From: Urechis unicinctus
Taxonomy: Eukaryota; Annelida; Polychaeta; Xenopneusta; Urechidae
Reading direction: 5' to 3'
Length of the DNA stretch: 64,000 nt
NCBI GenBank assembly: GCA_034190875.2
Contig: CM067349.1
Span: 27,666,397 to 27,730,396 of the forward strand
The translations under genes and the position numbers were made by a program. The notes below the pieces were generated by a model. That model ran no database searches and was not told the DNA's origin. It was given only the letters and a program-made list of their open reading frames with translations. Position 1 is the first letter of the stretch; the number at the start of each line of letters is the position of its first letter. Below are positions 13,661 to 26,721 of this stretch, one piece after another.

Positions 13661-14754
13661 TCGTGTCAAAGGTAAAATTCACTGCAGGCAAACCATAATC
13701 TTTCTATGTTCTCCTCCCCATGGTGAGTGTAGTGTATATTTTACGATATTAGACTTTGAAGTTTCGGATAACGTTATCTGCAAGGAATACCCTTACGTGT
13801 TTATATGCGATAACGAGTGGAAAGTATCAAGTTGTCAATCAGTGCGTCAAACTGCCACTGCACATTGTAGCGTTCAAGAAAGTTAGACCGCGGAGGTTCA
13901 GTAATAATGAATCCGGTTGAGAATAGTTTGGGACCGCTGGTTCAATTAGAACCGTCCATCGGGCTATTAAAGCAACATATCGTGCATGGTAAAGATAAAT
14001 ATCTACTAGATAAGCTAGGTTAACTAGATGAACCCTGGGTTTAGCACGCTGAGCTGCCTCCTGTGATCCGTGCAATCGTAGGGAGCGAATGTCTCAATTA
14101 GACGCAGTAGATTAAAGCGGGTTGAACCTGGGTTCTCTGGTAAATATTTTTCTAGATGTAACCCAGGTACGGTTGTCAAAACATATTGTTCACCAAACAA
14201 TCAGTATCTGCTGATTTGTTCCCTCACCCTGTCATGTATAGTGTATTGAAGCAACATTAAAACAGTATCTATCTACTTATGGATATCAAAACAATTTTTA
14301 TGAGCCATAAACTCCGCGCACTGTATATAAGACGTTTTAAGCCAAATTTGACGGCTGTAAAAGTCACTCGAGCTGAGACTGAAATCAAAGTGTTGATTTA
14401 TAAATAATGTGCGGGAGGTAAGCTCAATAATATGATTGAACGTCGAGCTTGCATTACGTGAGCTGATTGTATTTTGCTTGGCAGTAAGCTGATATATGTA
14501 CGGCCATTTTGCGAGAGTCTTTCTTTGATTGACCTCATAAATCCGGCACATTAAATCACTAATTAGAAACGTGTCTTACTGGTGTATTGTTTTCTCCGAT
14601 TTGCTGCTATTTAAACGCCTCATGTTACAAATTTACCAACCGCTCAAAAATATTATGCGCAAGAGGAGGTTTATTGACAATGAAGTAACTTGCATGTACA
14701 TGCTGTATATCAATGTTAATAGACAGAAAGACTATGGCTATTCCTGTTGTCTAG

Positions 14755-15149
14755 ATGTATGTATGTATGTATGTATGTATGTATGTATGTATGTATGTAT
14801 GTATGTATGTATGTATGTATGTATGTATGTATGTATGTATGTATGTATGTATGTATGTATGTATGTATGTATGTATGTATGTATGTATGTATGTATGTAT
14901 GTATGTATGTATGTATGTATGTATGTATGTATGTATGTATGTATGTATGTATGTATGTGTATGTATGTATGTATGTATGTATGTATGTATGTATGTGTAT
15001 GTATGTATGTATGTATGTATGTATGTATGTATGTATGTATGTATGTATGTATGTATGTATGTATGTATGCATGAATGTATGTATGTGTGTATGTATATAT
15101 GAAAATATGAATGTATGTATGAATGTATGAATGCATGTATATATGTATG

Positions 15150-15183
<34 letters not shown>

Positions 15184-15340
15184 TGTATGTATGTATGTAT
15201 GTATGTATGTATGTATGTATGTATGTATGTATGTATGTATGTATGTATGTATGTATGTATGTATGTATGTATGTATGTATCGATGTGTGCATGTTTATAT
15301 GTATATATGTATGTATGGTGTATGAATGTGCGTATGTATG

Positions 15341-15374
<34 letters not shown>

Positions 15375-15851
15375 TGTATGTATGTATGTATGTATGTATG
15401 TATGTATGTATGTATGTATGTATGTATGTATGTATGTATGTATGTATGTATGTATGTATGTATGTATGTATGTATGTATGTATGTATGTATGTATGTGTG
15501 TATGTATGTATATGTATGTATGTGTATATGTGCGTATGTATGTATGTATGTATGTATGTATGTATGTATGTGTGTATGTATGTATGTATGTATGTATGTA
15601 TGTATGTATGTATGTATGTATGTATGTATGTATGTATGTATGTATGTATGTATGTATGTATGTATGTATGTATGTATGTATGTATGTATGTGTCTGTATG
15701 TATGTATGTATGTATGTATGTATGTATGTATGTATGTATGTATGTATGTATGTATGTATGTATGTATGTATGTATGTATGTATGTATGTATGTATATATG
15801 TATGTATATATGGATCTATGCATGTATGTATGTATCCATGTATGTATGTAT
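14755..15851. repeat. (TATG)n microsatellite, about 1.1 kb, interrupted
   Basis: Tetranucleotide array with scattered interruptions (GTGTATG, GAATG, TATATATG variants). Interruptions cluster near 15,070-15,150, 15,280-15,345, 15,495-15,535 and the 3' end. Because the unit is 4 bp and lacks stops in all frames on both strands, it produces several long spurious frames (MYVC and HTYI repeats). Confidence 0.98.
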
Positions 15852-18800
15852 GAATTCGTGTATATGTTTTTGAATCTAACCCCATTGTTTTGCTTCTCAA
15901 CTCAGACATTATATCACAAACAGTGGGCGTCGACCATGTGCAGAGCCAACTCATTTTGTGCTGGCCTATAACTTAAACTTAAGTCAATGCCATGCATAAC
16001 CGGAATTCTTTTAATTAATTGTTATTCATGGTTGCATCGTTTCTCAGCAACGCAACTACGCTTTCAAAGAATCGGGAAATCAATAAATTGCGGTTATTTT
16101 GACGATCGCTAGTCTTGCTATAGGTCGACAAATATCATCGCCATATAGTAGATCCCTAGTCGTTCATTGGTGCTCAGGATTTGCCGTCGATTTCTCACTC
16201 AAGTTTTGGTGAAGATCGTTCCTGATTTCAGCTTTTTTTCAAAATTGAATACAACTGAATATAAGTTTCCATTAACCCTTGACTTACTTGCGTTGTACGG
16301 CAATTTACGCATGCACCCCCATTCACCCTTCCCCATTGGCCCGTCCTGTCAATCGGGAAAACACCCAGCGCTCTCACCAGGGCGGTACAAAGTACTGTAA
16401 TCTTCCAGTTTGGCATAACATTAACACCAAACAGGCTCATTCAAGTTTAATGAGCCGGTAGAGTTGAGAACAACGACTCTGTTTTCATTCTGCTGCTTTA
16501 CAAAATAGCTTGTATGATCATGCAACCAGGTCACGACTCTGTTTGTACCTGCTGTATCCTATTTTATTGCAACACGAAGTAAAATGTTAAAACAACCGAA
16601 AAAGGAAACATTACGCTCAGTGTGACAGGTGATATTCAATTGGGGCTATAGAACTTAGCTAATTTTGTCGTACGTATTTCCGACACTAGGCATATAGGGA
16701 TGTGCATTCCAGGAATTAAGTTATATTTTGCATTTACATTGCATGCAAAACTCAAACAGGAGTTATTATGAATTATCGTGCGGGATTGACAGTGAGAATG
16801 GCGGATATGAATTGGATGTACGAAACGTTGATGCCGTCAAATTTTATAATTCGATATAAATGGTTGAAAATGTCACGGTTAAAATTAAATGTAATACAAC
16901 TCAATGCATTGAAGGGTTTTACAGCGGTTAAAAAAAGGCCAGGAAATATACACGATAAGAGGATCACATTGAGAACTGAATAAGTAACCTACGGGTCACA
17001 TTTAAAGTTTAGCGGGATGCAAGCTTATGTGATATAGCTTTGTTAGTAAACGTTGATAAAATACCTTCATCCCTCAATAATCTACAACAATGTATGTGAG
17101 GTTACCCTTTAGAACCAGTAGGACATTATCTCCATATTTGCTCTCTATTTGAGCGGAACCCTTTCCCGTCAAAACATTAGGGTAGAAGCACGGCCACGCG
17201 TACAGAGAACGATCTGTTAATTTCTCAATTAAAAGTGTATTCTTGGTGTGCATAAATTATAAGACAACATTACAGTTATCTTTGTTGTTACTTTAGTGGG
17301 CCACCGGAATGGCAGCTAGCCCATTGATTAGTGAATTGTGTAAATCGGCTAGTCAGCCAAATTTTTTGACTATTGTAATGTGCCAGCGTTATAACAGACA
17401 CCCCCAAAACACAGCCACAGTGTTCACCGCATTGGCCACGATCAATTGATCAAAAATCAATTGCCCAGACGGAGTTACAACAGCACCATCTATATCACGA
17501 CATCACCACAGTGCAATATATTCGAATAAACTGAGCGCATTATTGGAGTAATCTCTTTACCCCATGTCAAAAACCGGTAACAACGATGAATTATGAGGGC
17601 CACAAAAAGAAAAATTAGAATTACCGCATCCATCAATTCTTCCTGAAATCATGTTATAAAATCGCATTTTCCCAAACTACACGAACAATTACGCTCAATC
17701 CTGCATTTATACTCACAGTCCGTGATTTGCTGCAGTCACAAAACACGATGACTCGTTGCTTACGTAAATGTTATACCACGACTACGAGGCATTATTTTGT
17801 ACTTAGTTTTCTAGCCATATGGATTTTGTAAATGAGGCCTAGGTAAAAACCCTTGTTCCAACCATGACAATAATTCTAACACAGCAGTAAAACGACAGAA
17901 ATGATTAATCCCGATGTCAATAAAGTCTAACCGTATTGTAGGTTTTAATCACTGGCCAAGATTATAAAGGCGTTTTATATGCGAAATTTGTAAAATCACA
18001 CCATTGACACAATAACAAATCAAGCCCTGATTTGTGTCAATGAAAAGTGACTAGTATGTTGATATGCGTCAGATTTGGCGAAAAACAATGAATTAATTTC
18101 ATCGTTGTGGCACCTGATGCCGTCAAGACATGAACGAGAATCCAGAGCTGGATTATTGTACATACAAAATGTTCATGCAACTGCATGGGCATCAAAACCG
18201 TTTCACAATTTTAAACAGTGGTCGTCACAACTTCATCATAACGTTATTTCCAAATGATATGTACACATATAAGATTGTTAACACTAAGCAAACTCAAATT
18301 ACAGTTTGGCACGCAAATGAAAAACAACAAATCCATAAGAAGCAATGATGTCAAGCACACCCTAAAGGTATATAAGTCGCAAGTAATTATCGAAACTTAT
18401 GACGAATCGTAGCCTTCTGCTGGGCTTGATGCCCAGATTAGTATCCAATTTGAGTTATTCAATGCGTTTATTGTGATGGCAATGTTTGAATGCAACTGCA
18501 GGTTATGTAATATAGCACTTCATAAGAGAGCGGTCCGACCTACCTGCGTTACCAATTCACCAATTCCATTTCGGCGGCCATATTCATTGCATTTGAAAAG
18601 GATTGATGCATTGTGTGGCAACAGACGGTGAATATTGCAGTCAGGCGTGACTCCTACTTCAAAATATAGGCGAGTATTAGAACATTTATCATTATATATA
18701 CATGCATCGCTGGTTTAACCACTCAAAGCTTATGTGATTCACTGATGCCATGACGACAAAGCATAGTTAATATACCAGTATCGAAAAGCTGTCAGGCTTT

Positions 18801-18989
18801 CATTTTGTACCATCTTACCATACATGATTATAAATGCATTTATGACGACAGTATGACCAAAATGAAAGGCCATTATATCATTTGCTTTGAAGTGACAAGC
18901 TGTTAAATGTTCCAGAAGGGTTACGGATAAACATCATTGAAGCCTTTTTCTATTTGTTCTATTAGTTGTTTCATCCTTTTTAAGAGCCT
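15852..18989. other. Unique spacer (B, part 3)
   Basis: About 3.1 kb with no recognisable gene. A foldback at 18,002-18,042 is the only structure I can support. Frames at 16,167-16,461 and 16,768-16,983 are short and unrecognised. Confidence 0.65.
18002..18042. repeat. Short imperfect inverted repeat
   Basis: CATTGACAC and CAAATCA on the left pair with TGATTTG and TGTCAATG on the right across a 5-nt loop, with a few unpaired bases in the left arm. Function unknown. Confidence 0.8.
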
Positions 18990-20221
18990 TGTTTTCAAAT
19001 TGATCTATTATACTCCCCATTGTATTCGTCAACCAATACAACCAGGGAAAGAGCTTTCACCACAACACACGTGGCGTATCAGCAGAGGAATGTACACTCT
19101 ATGTTGCATAATTATGCTGCCTCGTGACTACTTGCTGCGACAGAATACACACCCGACTCACTGTCTGGCGTCATGTTTTGGAGATAATTAGTACCTAGAA
19201 GCAACCAGAACTTGAACATATGTTCGCGCAAGGTGGGGTCCCAAAAGTTGACCTCTACTTAACAGTCAACTGTGCCATTGCAAATAGTACAAATCTTCAG
19301 AAACACCAGTAAGGTAAAGCTACAAGTAAACGAAGGCCATTCATCCGTGCAGCTTCATCAACCAATGTCGATATTAACGAACGGTTGGGGTTGTTTGATC
19401 TTTGTAATCATATTTCAGTTTTAGATCAATCGTAGGATTGTTAATATTGGGCATCTACCGAATGTAGATGGTAAACTTCATGCAGTAGATCGAAACCAAC
19501 ACAAGCCAATACAGTCTAGTAAGGTGCATGCATTTCTTTGGGTGAACATAATATTATTGACCGATTTTGCTCAATTCATTTGCGCCCATTCGCATTGTGT
19601 AGGTGAGTGCGATTCTAGCACATAACTCATTGGCATGATGTCAAGCTCGCTAGCGATTGCAATAGCCCATAGTATTCAAATTGGCCTACCCGGAGGCTAT
19701 GATTTGTATAATTATGCGTTCGCCATAGCCAAAACCTTTTGCACCGCCGTCACCAACTAAACCTTCCTCCTCTACTCACTCTTCACAGCCCACCAAATCT
19801 CATTCGCGCAACCTACTTTTTGATTGATTTCATAGCTAGAAAGCATGTATTGTTGCGATTTTTATAAGATTATCTTGTCTTAGCACCGCTAGAAGGCAAT
19901 TATATTATGATGGCATAGTTACCGACCCTTCGATTTTACCTGAGGTTATGTACGATCGTTCCCTCCTCAATGGCAATGCAGACTAAGAGCATAGTAAATG
20001 CGATCAATAACGCTGGTGGTCACTATTACGCCCCATCTCTCCTACTGCAAATGCCGCTCGGATATTTAATTATGTATAACTTATAAGCGACTTTTAATCT
20101 ATTTAGTATTCTTAATGATGGAGGGAGCGTCAGCACTTTCTTAGCTTGGTTTAAATGTTTGACGGCATCAAACTACAGTGTGCATTAAATTACAACTGGT
20201 GCTGCTACATTTCCATCTGCC

Positions 20222-20420
20222 GATCGTTGTGGACAAGTTGTTTGTTGCGTCGCCTTTTAACCACAGAATGTAGGTTCGATCTCTAGTAGTGAAAACCGGA
20301 TTGGTACTCGTGAATCAAATGATCGCCTAGCGTGGTTGAATATGCAGCCTATTCTGGGAAGTGGGTTTATGCCGAAATTGCGCTAGCCCTTAAGGAGAGC
20401 TTTGTAACCATAACAAGTGA
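20222..20420 (+). repeat. tRNA-derived SINE-like element (left-arm copy)
   Basis: The head at 20,223-20,293 resembles a tRNA gene. There is an A-box-like TGGACAAGTTG, and a B-box-like GGTTCGATC with T-loop TTCGATC. The right-arm copy folds better, with a seven-pair acceptor stem including G-T pairs. The T stem has a mismatch and the anticodon arm is irregular, so this is a tRNA relic rather than a functional tRNA. The downstream 120 bp, ending near CTTAAGGAGAGCTTTG, is conserved between arms and may be the SINE body. Only this duplicated pair is seen, so dispersal as a SINE is not demonstrated. Confidence 0.45.
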
Positions 20421-20904
20421 CTTCATCTCGATGTTGAAAGCGGCGTAATTACCAAAATTACAAGCAAGAAGGAACACTCCGTAATGTTTAGCTCTACGAC
20501 AAACATTATTTCGTTACCATATATTATATAATGATCACAAAATGCAACCGCGCGCCAGACATTGCTAGTCATGCTGAAGTCGAAATAAGTTTTCGCTTGG
20601 TTCATTTTTACAATAAATTAAACTTCTTTTGTATTTATGAATATTATGGTCAGGTCGAAACTGTCACTTTCAAAAATTTAGAACCCCTATTGCAGATTTG
20701 TGGATCTTATTTCTTTACCATGCTAATGTAATAGACTTTAGATTTCCCATGTGGCTGGGGGACAGTGGTTGGATACCTAACTAATTAGCGACAGACGTAT
20801 TTCATAGTAATGACAAAGGGTACAATAGATCCTTATGCATTGCTGACACAATGTCACTACTTACGCAATGATGAAGTTACACACATACGGCGAATGATAA
20901 AATT

Positions 20905-22012
20905 AGCTCGTGATCAGCGCTTTGAGTAATCATGTGCAGTTGACAGCACATGCTATGGCTCTGGCAACTCTGCCATACAGATACAGATAAATCGAATCTC
21001 GGTTTTATCTTCATGTAGGTTTAGAAAATTATTTGCCTCCCATGATCTTTTCTGTCGGATGCATTCTTCTTATTTGATCTGTTTATCATCCGCATATTTT
21101 TGCGTAGGAGTAAATGTGATATGTAGGCAGTAAACAGTAATGACCCTTGGACCGGTCCTTGTTGCGCACCACATGTTAGTTGGTGTGTTTCAGAATACCT
21201 GGCTTCAACACGAAATCGTTGTAAGCGGTTTGAGAGGTATGATCTAAGCAATGCAAGGCATTTTCCATCTAGGCCGAAACTGTCGGACAAGCGTCTTAGC
21301 AGAATTTCACGAGAGCAGCAGCATAATGCTGGTCAACAGCACAAGCAATGTCAGTGTATACTCGTAGAAATACAGTCTCAGAGCTATGGGCAGGTTAGTA
21401 GGCGGACTGATACTTGTCGTTAAGTCGATTGGCTAATTTATAGTCCTGAAATCGATTTGCTACAAACTTCTCTGTAAAGGAATACAATAGCAATTCGGAC
21501 AACCTAGCAACACCAACACGGCGTCTCCAGTCCGATAGATAGCCCTATTAGTGCCACATCTATCACCAGTCAAATGCAATCGGCACAGCTGCGCCCCAGT
21601 AACACCGCATCAAGCGTTTAATGCGTTTGTTCGGTTCCGTGTGTGTCTGTATGGACGTGCTAACTGCTTTGATCTGTGGTAAGCTATCTGTTGCGATAAA
21701 CGATCGTAAGATTATCTATCTCTCATGCATTTATCATAAAATAGCCATTCTTTGTGGCTGAGCATGTTCTAAGATGTGTGCGAAGTAGTTTAAAGGTAAT
21801 ATTTGATCAATAAATTTTACGAAACTAACAACATTTTACAAACCAAGCAAGCATATTAGTTTAGTCACTATTACTGCGTTTATAAGCTTACAAAATATCA
21901 GTTTATCTGCTGGTAAGGCAATCGTTAATGGTTTATGATGTTGGGTGTTCACATTCCCACCATCATTCTCAATAACTTTGTAATTCACATTTTTGAAGAA
22001 TTGCTGTAATGC
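20905..22012. other. Left-arm-specific segment
   Basis: The homology to the right arm stops near 20,905 and resumes near 22,013 (partner about 61,045). The interval holds the LINE remnant above and about 490 bp with no recognisable content. The right arm has about 950 bp of different DNA here, including the pure (TATG)n array. Confidence 0.75.
20950..21520 (-). pseudogene. Decayed LINE reverse transcriptase (L2/CR1-like)
   Basis: Reading the minus strand in order gives pieces of a non-LTR retrotransposon RT. First comes a region ending LNDKYQSAY, then a stop, then HSSETVFLRVYTDI (the QSAYRPGHSTETALL-type block of L2/CR1 elements). Next is RREILLRRLSDSFGLDG and LLRSYLSNRLQRF, then CGAQQGPVQGSLLF (the PQGS motif, altered). 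After a frame change comes KYADD at 21,085-21,099 (the catalytic YADD box), followed by SWEANNFLNLHEDKTE. Between HSSET and REILLRRL about ten codons are gone, including the LLDLSAAFD motif with the first catalytic aspartate. Stops and frameshifts make it dead. It is absent from the right arm. Confidence 0.88.
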
Positions 22013-22256
22013 GCTAGTATTGCCACTGTAACACAATCACAATCCGAAATATCCAATGGACTCCGTCGGTGAATTCTACCTTGGTAACAATAGAAATCTG
22101 ATGTACAGCTCTTCGTAGATGTTTTTGTTAATTAATTTAGCACCGTACGACGGATATTTAGATTATGAAAAGCCATCACCTTCGTGCAGCTGGTAGCTTA
22201 TATACCTAATTTAACTATTATATTGTTACTTTGCACCGTTAAACTGATATAATGAT

Positions 22257-22448
22257 GTGTGCGATGTATCGAGTAAGTTTGTGCGATATCTGGCGATGAA
22301 TGACAATTTAGTTACCGATGCAACAATAACACAAATAATATACAGATATGTCATGAGGAAATCACCAACATCAAATCACACTTTTAGTACTGAAAACATT
22401 GTAATGCCATTAATAGGTTATCACATGATCGTCATAAAATGGGAGTGA
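22257..22448 (+). other. Unrecognised open frame shared by both arms
   Basis: A 63-residue frame, open at the same length on the minus strand at 60,604-60,795 with about five residue changes. Nucleotide identity over this stretch is about 95% by eye. No family is recognised and the changes are mostly non-synonymous, which argues against purifying selection. Confidence 0.12.
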
Positions 22449-22883
22449 TCGAATCAGCTTTGACAAAGCCCTACACATTTATGCTGCCAAAATTGTCGAG
22501 CGCGAATAATTAATCCAGCTCATAAGAGGATCATATATTTTTATGCCACTTAATGTGGACCTCAATGCTTGTGTTGAATATGAATGCATCGAATAATTAA
22601 TGCCATCATAGGGTACATGTGAAGCTTTACAAAGTGCATTTGCATTTAGTTTTTACAATCGAACATATATACATAACGCAGAGTGGTCGCTTGGCTGACA
22701 TCTTATACAGCAGTTAATTTGTATTGAAGATATTTCATGGCCTATACATTAATCTAAATAAAAAGTGATGTTACAAAATGCTTACAATTTGGTGTACAGT
22801 ATATTGGTTTGTTCTTAATTTTAGATTATTTTCACCAAAGGTTTTGATGACGACAATGGCAATAGCTACATCACCGTTCCGAA

Positions 22884-22892
22884 CGAAATACT
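22884..22892 (+). other. Left-arm site lacking the 18-bp minisatellite
   Basis: CGAAATACT here is followed directly by GATGTGAAG. At the matching place in the right arm (60,167 down to 57,856, minus strand) AAATACT begins about 128 copies of an 18-bp unit that itself starts AAATACT. The flanks match on both sides. Confidence 0.85.
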
Positions 22893-25800
22893 GATGTGAA
22901 GATCTGAAAGTATTCACTGGTTAATATTTCATCATAGCCAGTATGAATTCGTATATAGCAACCTTGAATATTTTCTGGCTTAAATGTGACATGGCCGACC
23001 TTTTGACAACCAGGCATTTCGAATTAATGAACAATTGACATTAAGCATTTTTCAAGCTCGTTTAGGGAAGACTAAGGCTTATTTTAGCGTAAACATTCTT
23101 TTTATTTTCATGTGCATGAAGGACCCCTAAACAATATCCTGGAAAATATAACGCTATAGGTGGCCGGGCAAATATACGATACGGATTCCCCCTGTACTAA
23201 TCAAACCATTCATTTAGGTCCATGCGTTGATGAAGTATGACACGATACATTCCTCACAACAGAGCAATTAGCCCGTGTTTCAAGTCTAAATCATGGTAAT
23301 GTGCACTCATCATAGCGCAAGTATAAATGATGTGTATGGTGGTGACATACCAAACCTGCTACCATTAGACCGCCACCTGATTAACGTGCAATACATACTG
23401 TGAAAATAAATAGGCCATGGAACACGTTTTAGAGTGGTAATGTCGTTTGTGGTCACGAATATGAAGCAAGGTAGAATGATATGAAAAAGCGAAAAGCCGC
23501 AAGGAAGCATTAGCTTGAAAAAATATTGGCCCTACTCTGCTTGATTAGCATGACTAAAAGCACTGGTGTCCTGGAAACGAGGGAACAGAGATTAATGATG
23601 TAATTTCAATATTGCCACAGTCGGAGATTTCTTCGGAAAATCAAGACAACCACACAAGAAGCTCCCCAAGGTAACAGCGAAGTCTATGGGGATGCATAAA
23701 AGATGCATTCGTTGATAAATCTTATAACCAAACCTATTCGACAAATTCTCTAACTTTTCATGTCGCTGTACAAAGCATCGCTACATTCCATTTATCGAAC
23801 AAGCTGCATGTATTTACCAATATAAAAGACACAACATCGTTTTATTACATTTGATCCCCACATTACTCTACTGAAACATCACTTGGATAGATATGCTTAT
23901 GTCCCTTATCTTTGAATGGAGATGAACAAGCAAAGAGTCAGGTAACTAAGTATTTCAACTAAATAGCCAAATGAGGATGACTTTTTTTTACAAACAACTG
24001 TCACATGAAAAAGTGATGAGCGCACACTACTGTAGGCCTTTCTGAACATTCAACACAATGGTTAACAGCTTCTGTTTGTTTGCAAGTGGCTGCATGATTT
24101 CACATGACTGTGCTAGAGGATTTCATTGGTTTTGTTTTAATGCTAGTTTGCTTTATGTTCCACTGTAACTGCTGAAAGGATTTACGCAATAAACTTAGTA
24201 TATGTGTCGCCGTTATAACATTTTTCAGCAGCGTGGGGATAACTCGTAACCAGTATATAACCTGATAACAAGAACAAGCATTCAGCTATTGCTAAACTTC
24301 ATGTTAAAAAGGGGCCGACTTATAAAGGGAAATGTATAACATAAGGTATCTTAAAGCGGAATGCTCATTGATATATGCGTCACTTAATTTGGCGGATTTT
24401 GAGCGGAGAGTAGGGAAGCATTAAACTTGACATACCGTTCTTATATACTGAATAGGGAGCATTTGTGTTAGGCGAGATGTATAATATAAGGCATCCAAAA
24501 GCAAAGTGCTCAACGTCATTGATATTTACCACTTAAAGCAGTATAACAAAAGTATGTTGGTGCTTTCAATCGTATTAAAGCAGATTATTAACGGGGAGTA
24601 AGGAATCAGAACGCTTGATATACATGGCTTTTTAAATGTTGAGCGAGACTGAAAAGGGGTTTAAAAAGTGGTGGATGAGAACAATCAAGTTAGCAGTCGA
24701 CATTTATTGTGACTAATGAATCGCGAACAATTTCTTTTGCAATCACGTAACGAATGTACTGTGCCAACCTGAGCCAAGTCAATCATCTGCTAATTATCTG
24801 GATCGCAATTACTGTACAACTAGTCCGAAAGTTCATTTGTCAGAACGATTTGATATAATACTTGCTAGGACATGTAAATATTCAAATGTTGTTTTTGCAC
24901 ACTTAAGGATGGGTTATTATACCTGCATCATCTTGGAATGTTAATTGATTACCGTCATAACAATATTCATCAAACAGCGTTACAGAACCACGTACATCTT
25001 GATCGCGACGCCGTAGTCGTGTAGCTTCAGCTATATCTTTGTCACTGATTTAGATTAGCCAGTTAATCTGCAATTATTTAAGTTATGTAATCCACCAGTC
25101 ATGAGTCGCTGCTGTATATACCAAACGGGTGATACTTCTTGTGTATCGTTTCATTGCTGCTTCTCGGTTTGATGTCAGGTGAAATATGAGGAACCACGAC
25201 GATGTAGTATGACGCGTTTATCACAGTAGTTACTTGCACGGCATACCATAAGTAGACTGTTACCACCAAATGTGTACCATGAACGTAACTTCAGAAAGTA
25301 GAAAAAAAAGATCAGCCTTTATAGTCATAATGTATTATAGTGTATACGTCGATATGCAGTTAAATAATAATAGAAGTAACACTTGACGTTCGGGGGTACA
25401 ATGTGAGAGTAGCATAGACGCTAACGATTACCTCAACGCATGTTGCCTAGTGCTTGCCAAGAGGCGACATCAGATACCCTCTACGCCCCCACCCCATCCA
25501 CAGCGATGGTCATGGTATCAGTTTAATTCAAAGTGTCAAGTGGTTGACGTTTCCTTAAAAAAGAACTCTATTTAATTATTAATATTGTAGTTGCCTTTTA
25601 TTTTGTTTCAGCACCAGTATAAAATTTGCATACGAGATAAATAAGTATCAGATATCAACATATTTCCATCATGGCAGTCCTATATGCTCGCCGAGTTAAT
25701 TGCATAAAGTGTTTTCGGGAGTTATAATGATACCGAGGTTGTAAACTTGGCCATGTCTATTGCCATTATATTCACAGCAATATAAAATGCGAAAAGACCA

Positions 25801-26517
25801 AGGCAGGGGAGCGCTAAATAAGCAAACGAATAACACCGGAATTCTTATTGCATACAAGAACGTGTTAACTTTTGTAAGGTTTGAAAATAGAATTTTCGGT
25901 TAGTTCGTGCATTTACTAAGATACGTACCTTCATTGTTTCTTATTTGTTTAAGTGTCGCTTAAAACCTGCACGTTCGTAGCTTTGGATGTATCGATGAGT
26001 CTAGTGGGGCCATTGTTTTGGAAAGCTTCATCCGATGTGACCATCTCCAGCCGTGAATTCGTAGAGGAACCAGAAACTCTTTCAACGACCTGCAGGCATA
26101 AACTGTCACGAAATTTTCATGCCTGCTTCTATGGTAGCCAAATGTCACCATATTATGCTTTTCGACCATTCAAATTGCAGCAGAGGTCTCTAATTAAATA
26201 TTGATTCAAAAGATCCATCGCTTGCACACAATCACAGCAGTTCGCTCGTATCAATGAAATACCTTTAAATATCATTCAAACTTGAATCAAGCATAGTAAT
26301 TAATGTCATATTATGGCTAATCGTCATATTGATACCATTCTTTTACTTTTCAGAATAAAAGCTTACGTTTCCACGCGACTTTAACACGCCGTTAGGAGTG
26401 ATTTTCTCTCCTTGCGGCCGTGTTATGATAGTACACTACGTGGAGGGATAGAGGGTATACAAAAAGTATATGTGATGATATCGACAATCTCAAATCAAGT
26501 GCATATAAAGGCTAGCT

Positions 26518-26721
26518 TCACACATGATTACCAGAAACCCGCTTGGCGGTGATGTACGGCCTCATAACTCTGATCAGGGATATCGAAACTAGACACAAGT
26601 GTACCATGGCTGGTGTTTTTATAGGTCGCTTTATGAACGCTCTACCATGAATAACAACATTAGCCTTTCCTTTTCTGGTTCGATCATGAACACACTTCGG
26701 TGGCATGACGAGGCAGAGCAA
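26518..26721 (-). other. Open frame strongly conserved between arms
   Basis: 67 residues; from KCVHDRTRKGKANVV through ITAKRVSGNH it matches the frame at 55,187-55,405 residue for residue, over nearly 60 residues. The N-terminal part is basic and the middle hydrophobic. I do not recognise it. A third, more diverged nucleotide copy lies at 50,101-50,340 with the frame broken. It could be a decayed mobile-element gene. Confidence 0.18.

Larger units (their letters stand above)
10212..14754. other. Unique spacer (B, part 2)
   Basis: About 4.5 kb without a recognisable gene. The longest frames are 11,430-11,735 (+, 101 residues) and several of about 90 residues on either strand, none recognised. 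A 30-bp unit is duplicated at about 13,601-13,660 (ACGCCTACGACGC in each copy). Short AACC-GGGTT elements recur at 14,020-14,170. Confidence 0.65.

Noticed and set aside
14571..15971. Long open frames of MYVC or HTYI repeats on both strands
   Set aside because: Products of the (TATG)n array, open in several frames at once. No unique domain is attached.
16768..16983. 71-residue frame preceded by an AGGAG-like motif
   Set aside because: The surrounding DNA is eukaryotic in character, the frame matches no family I know, and a lone AGGAG is expected by chance.
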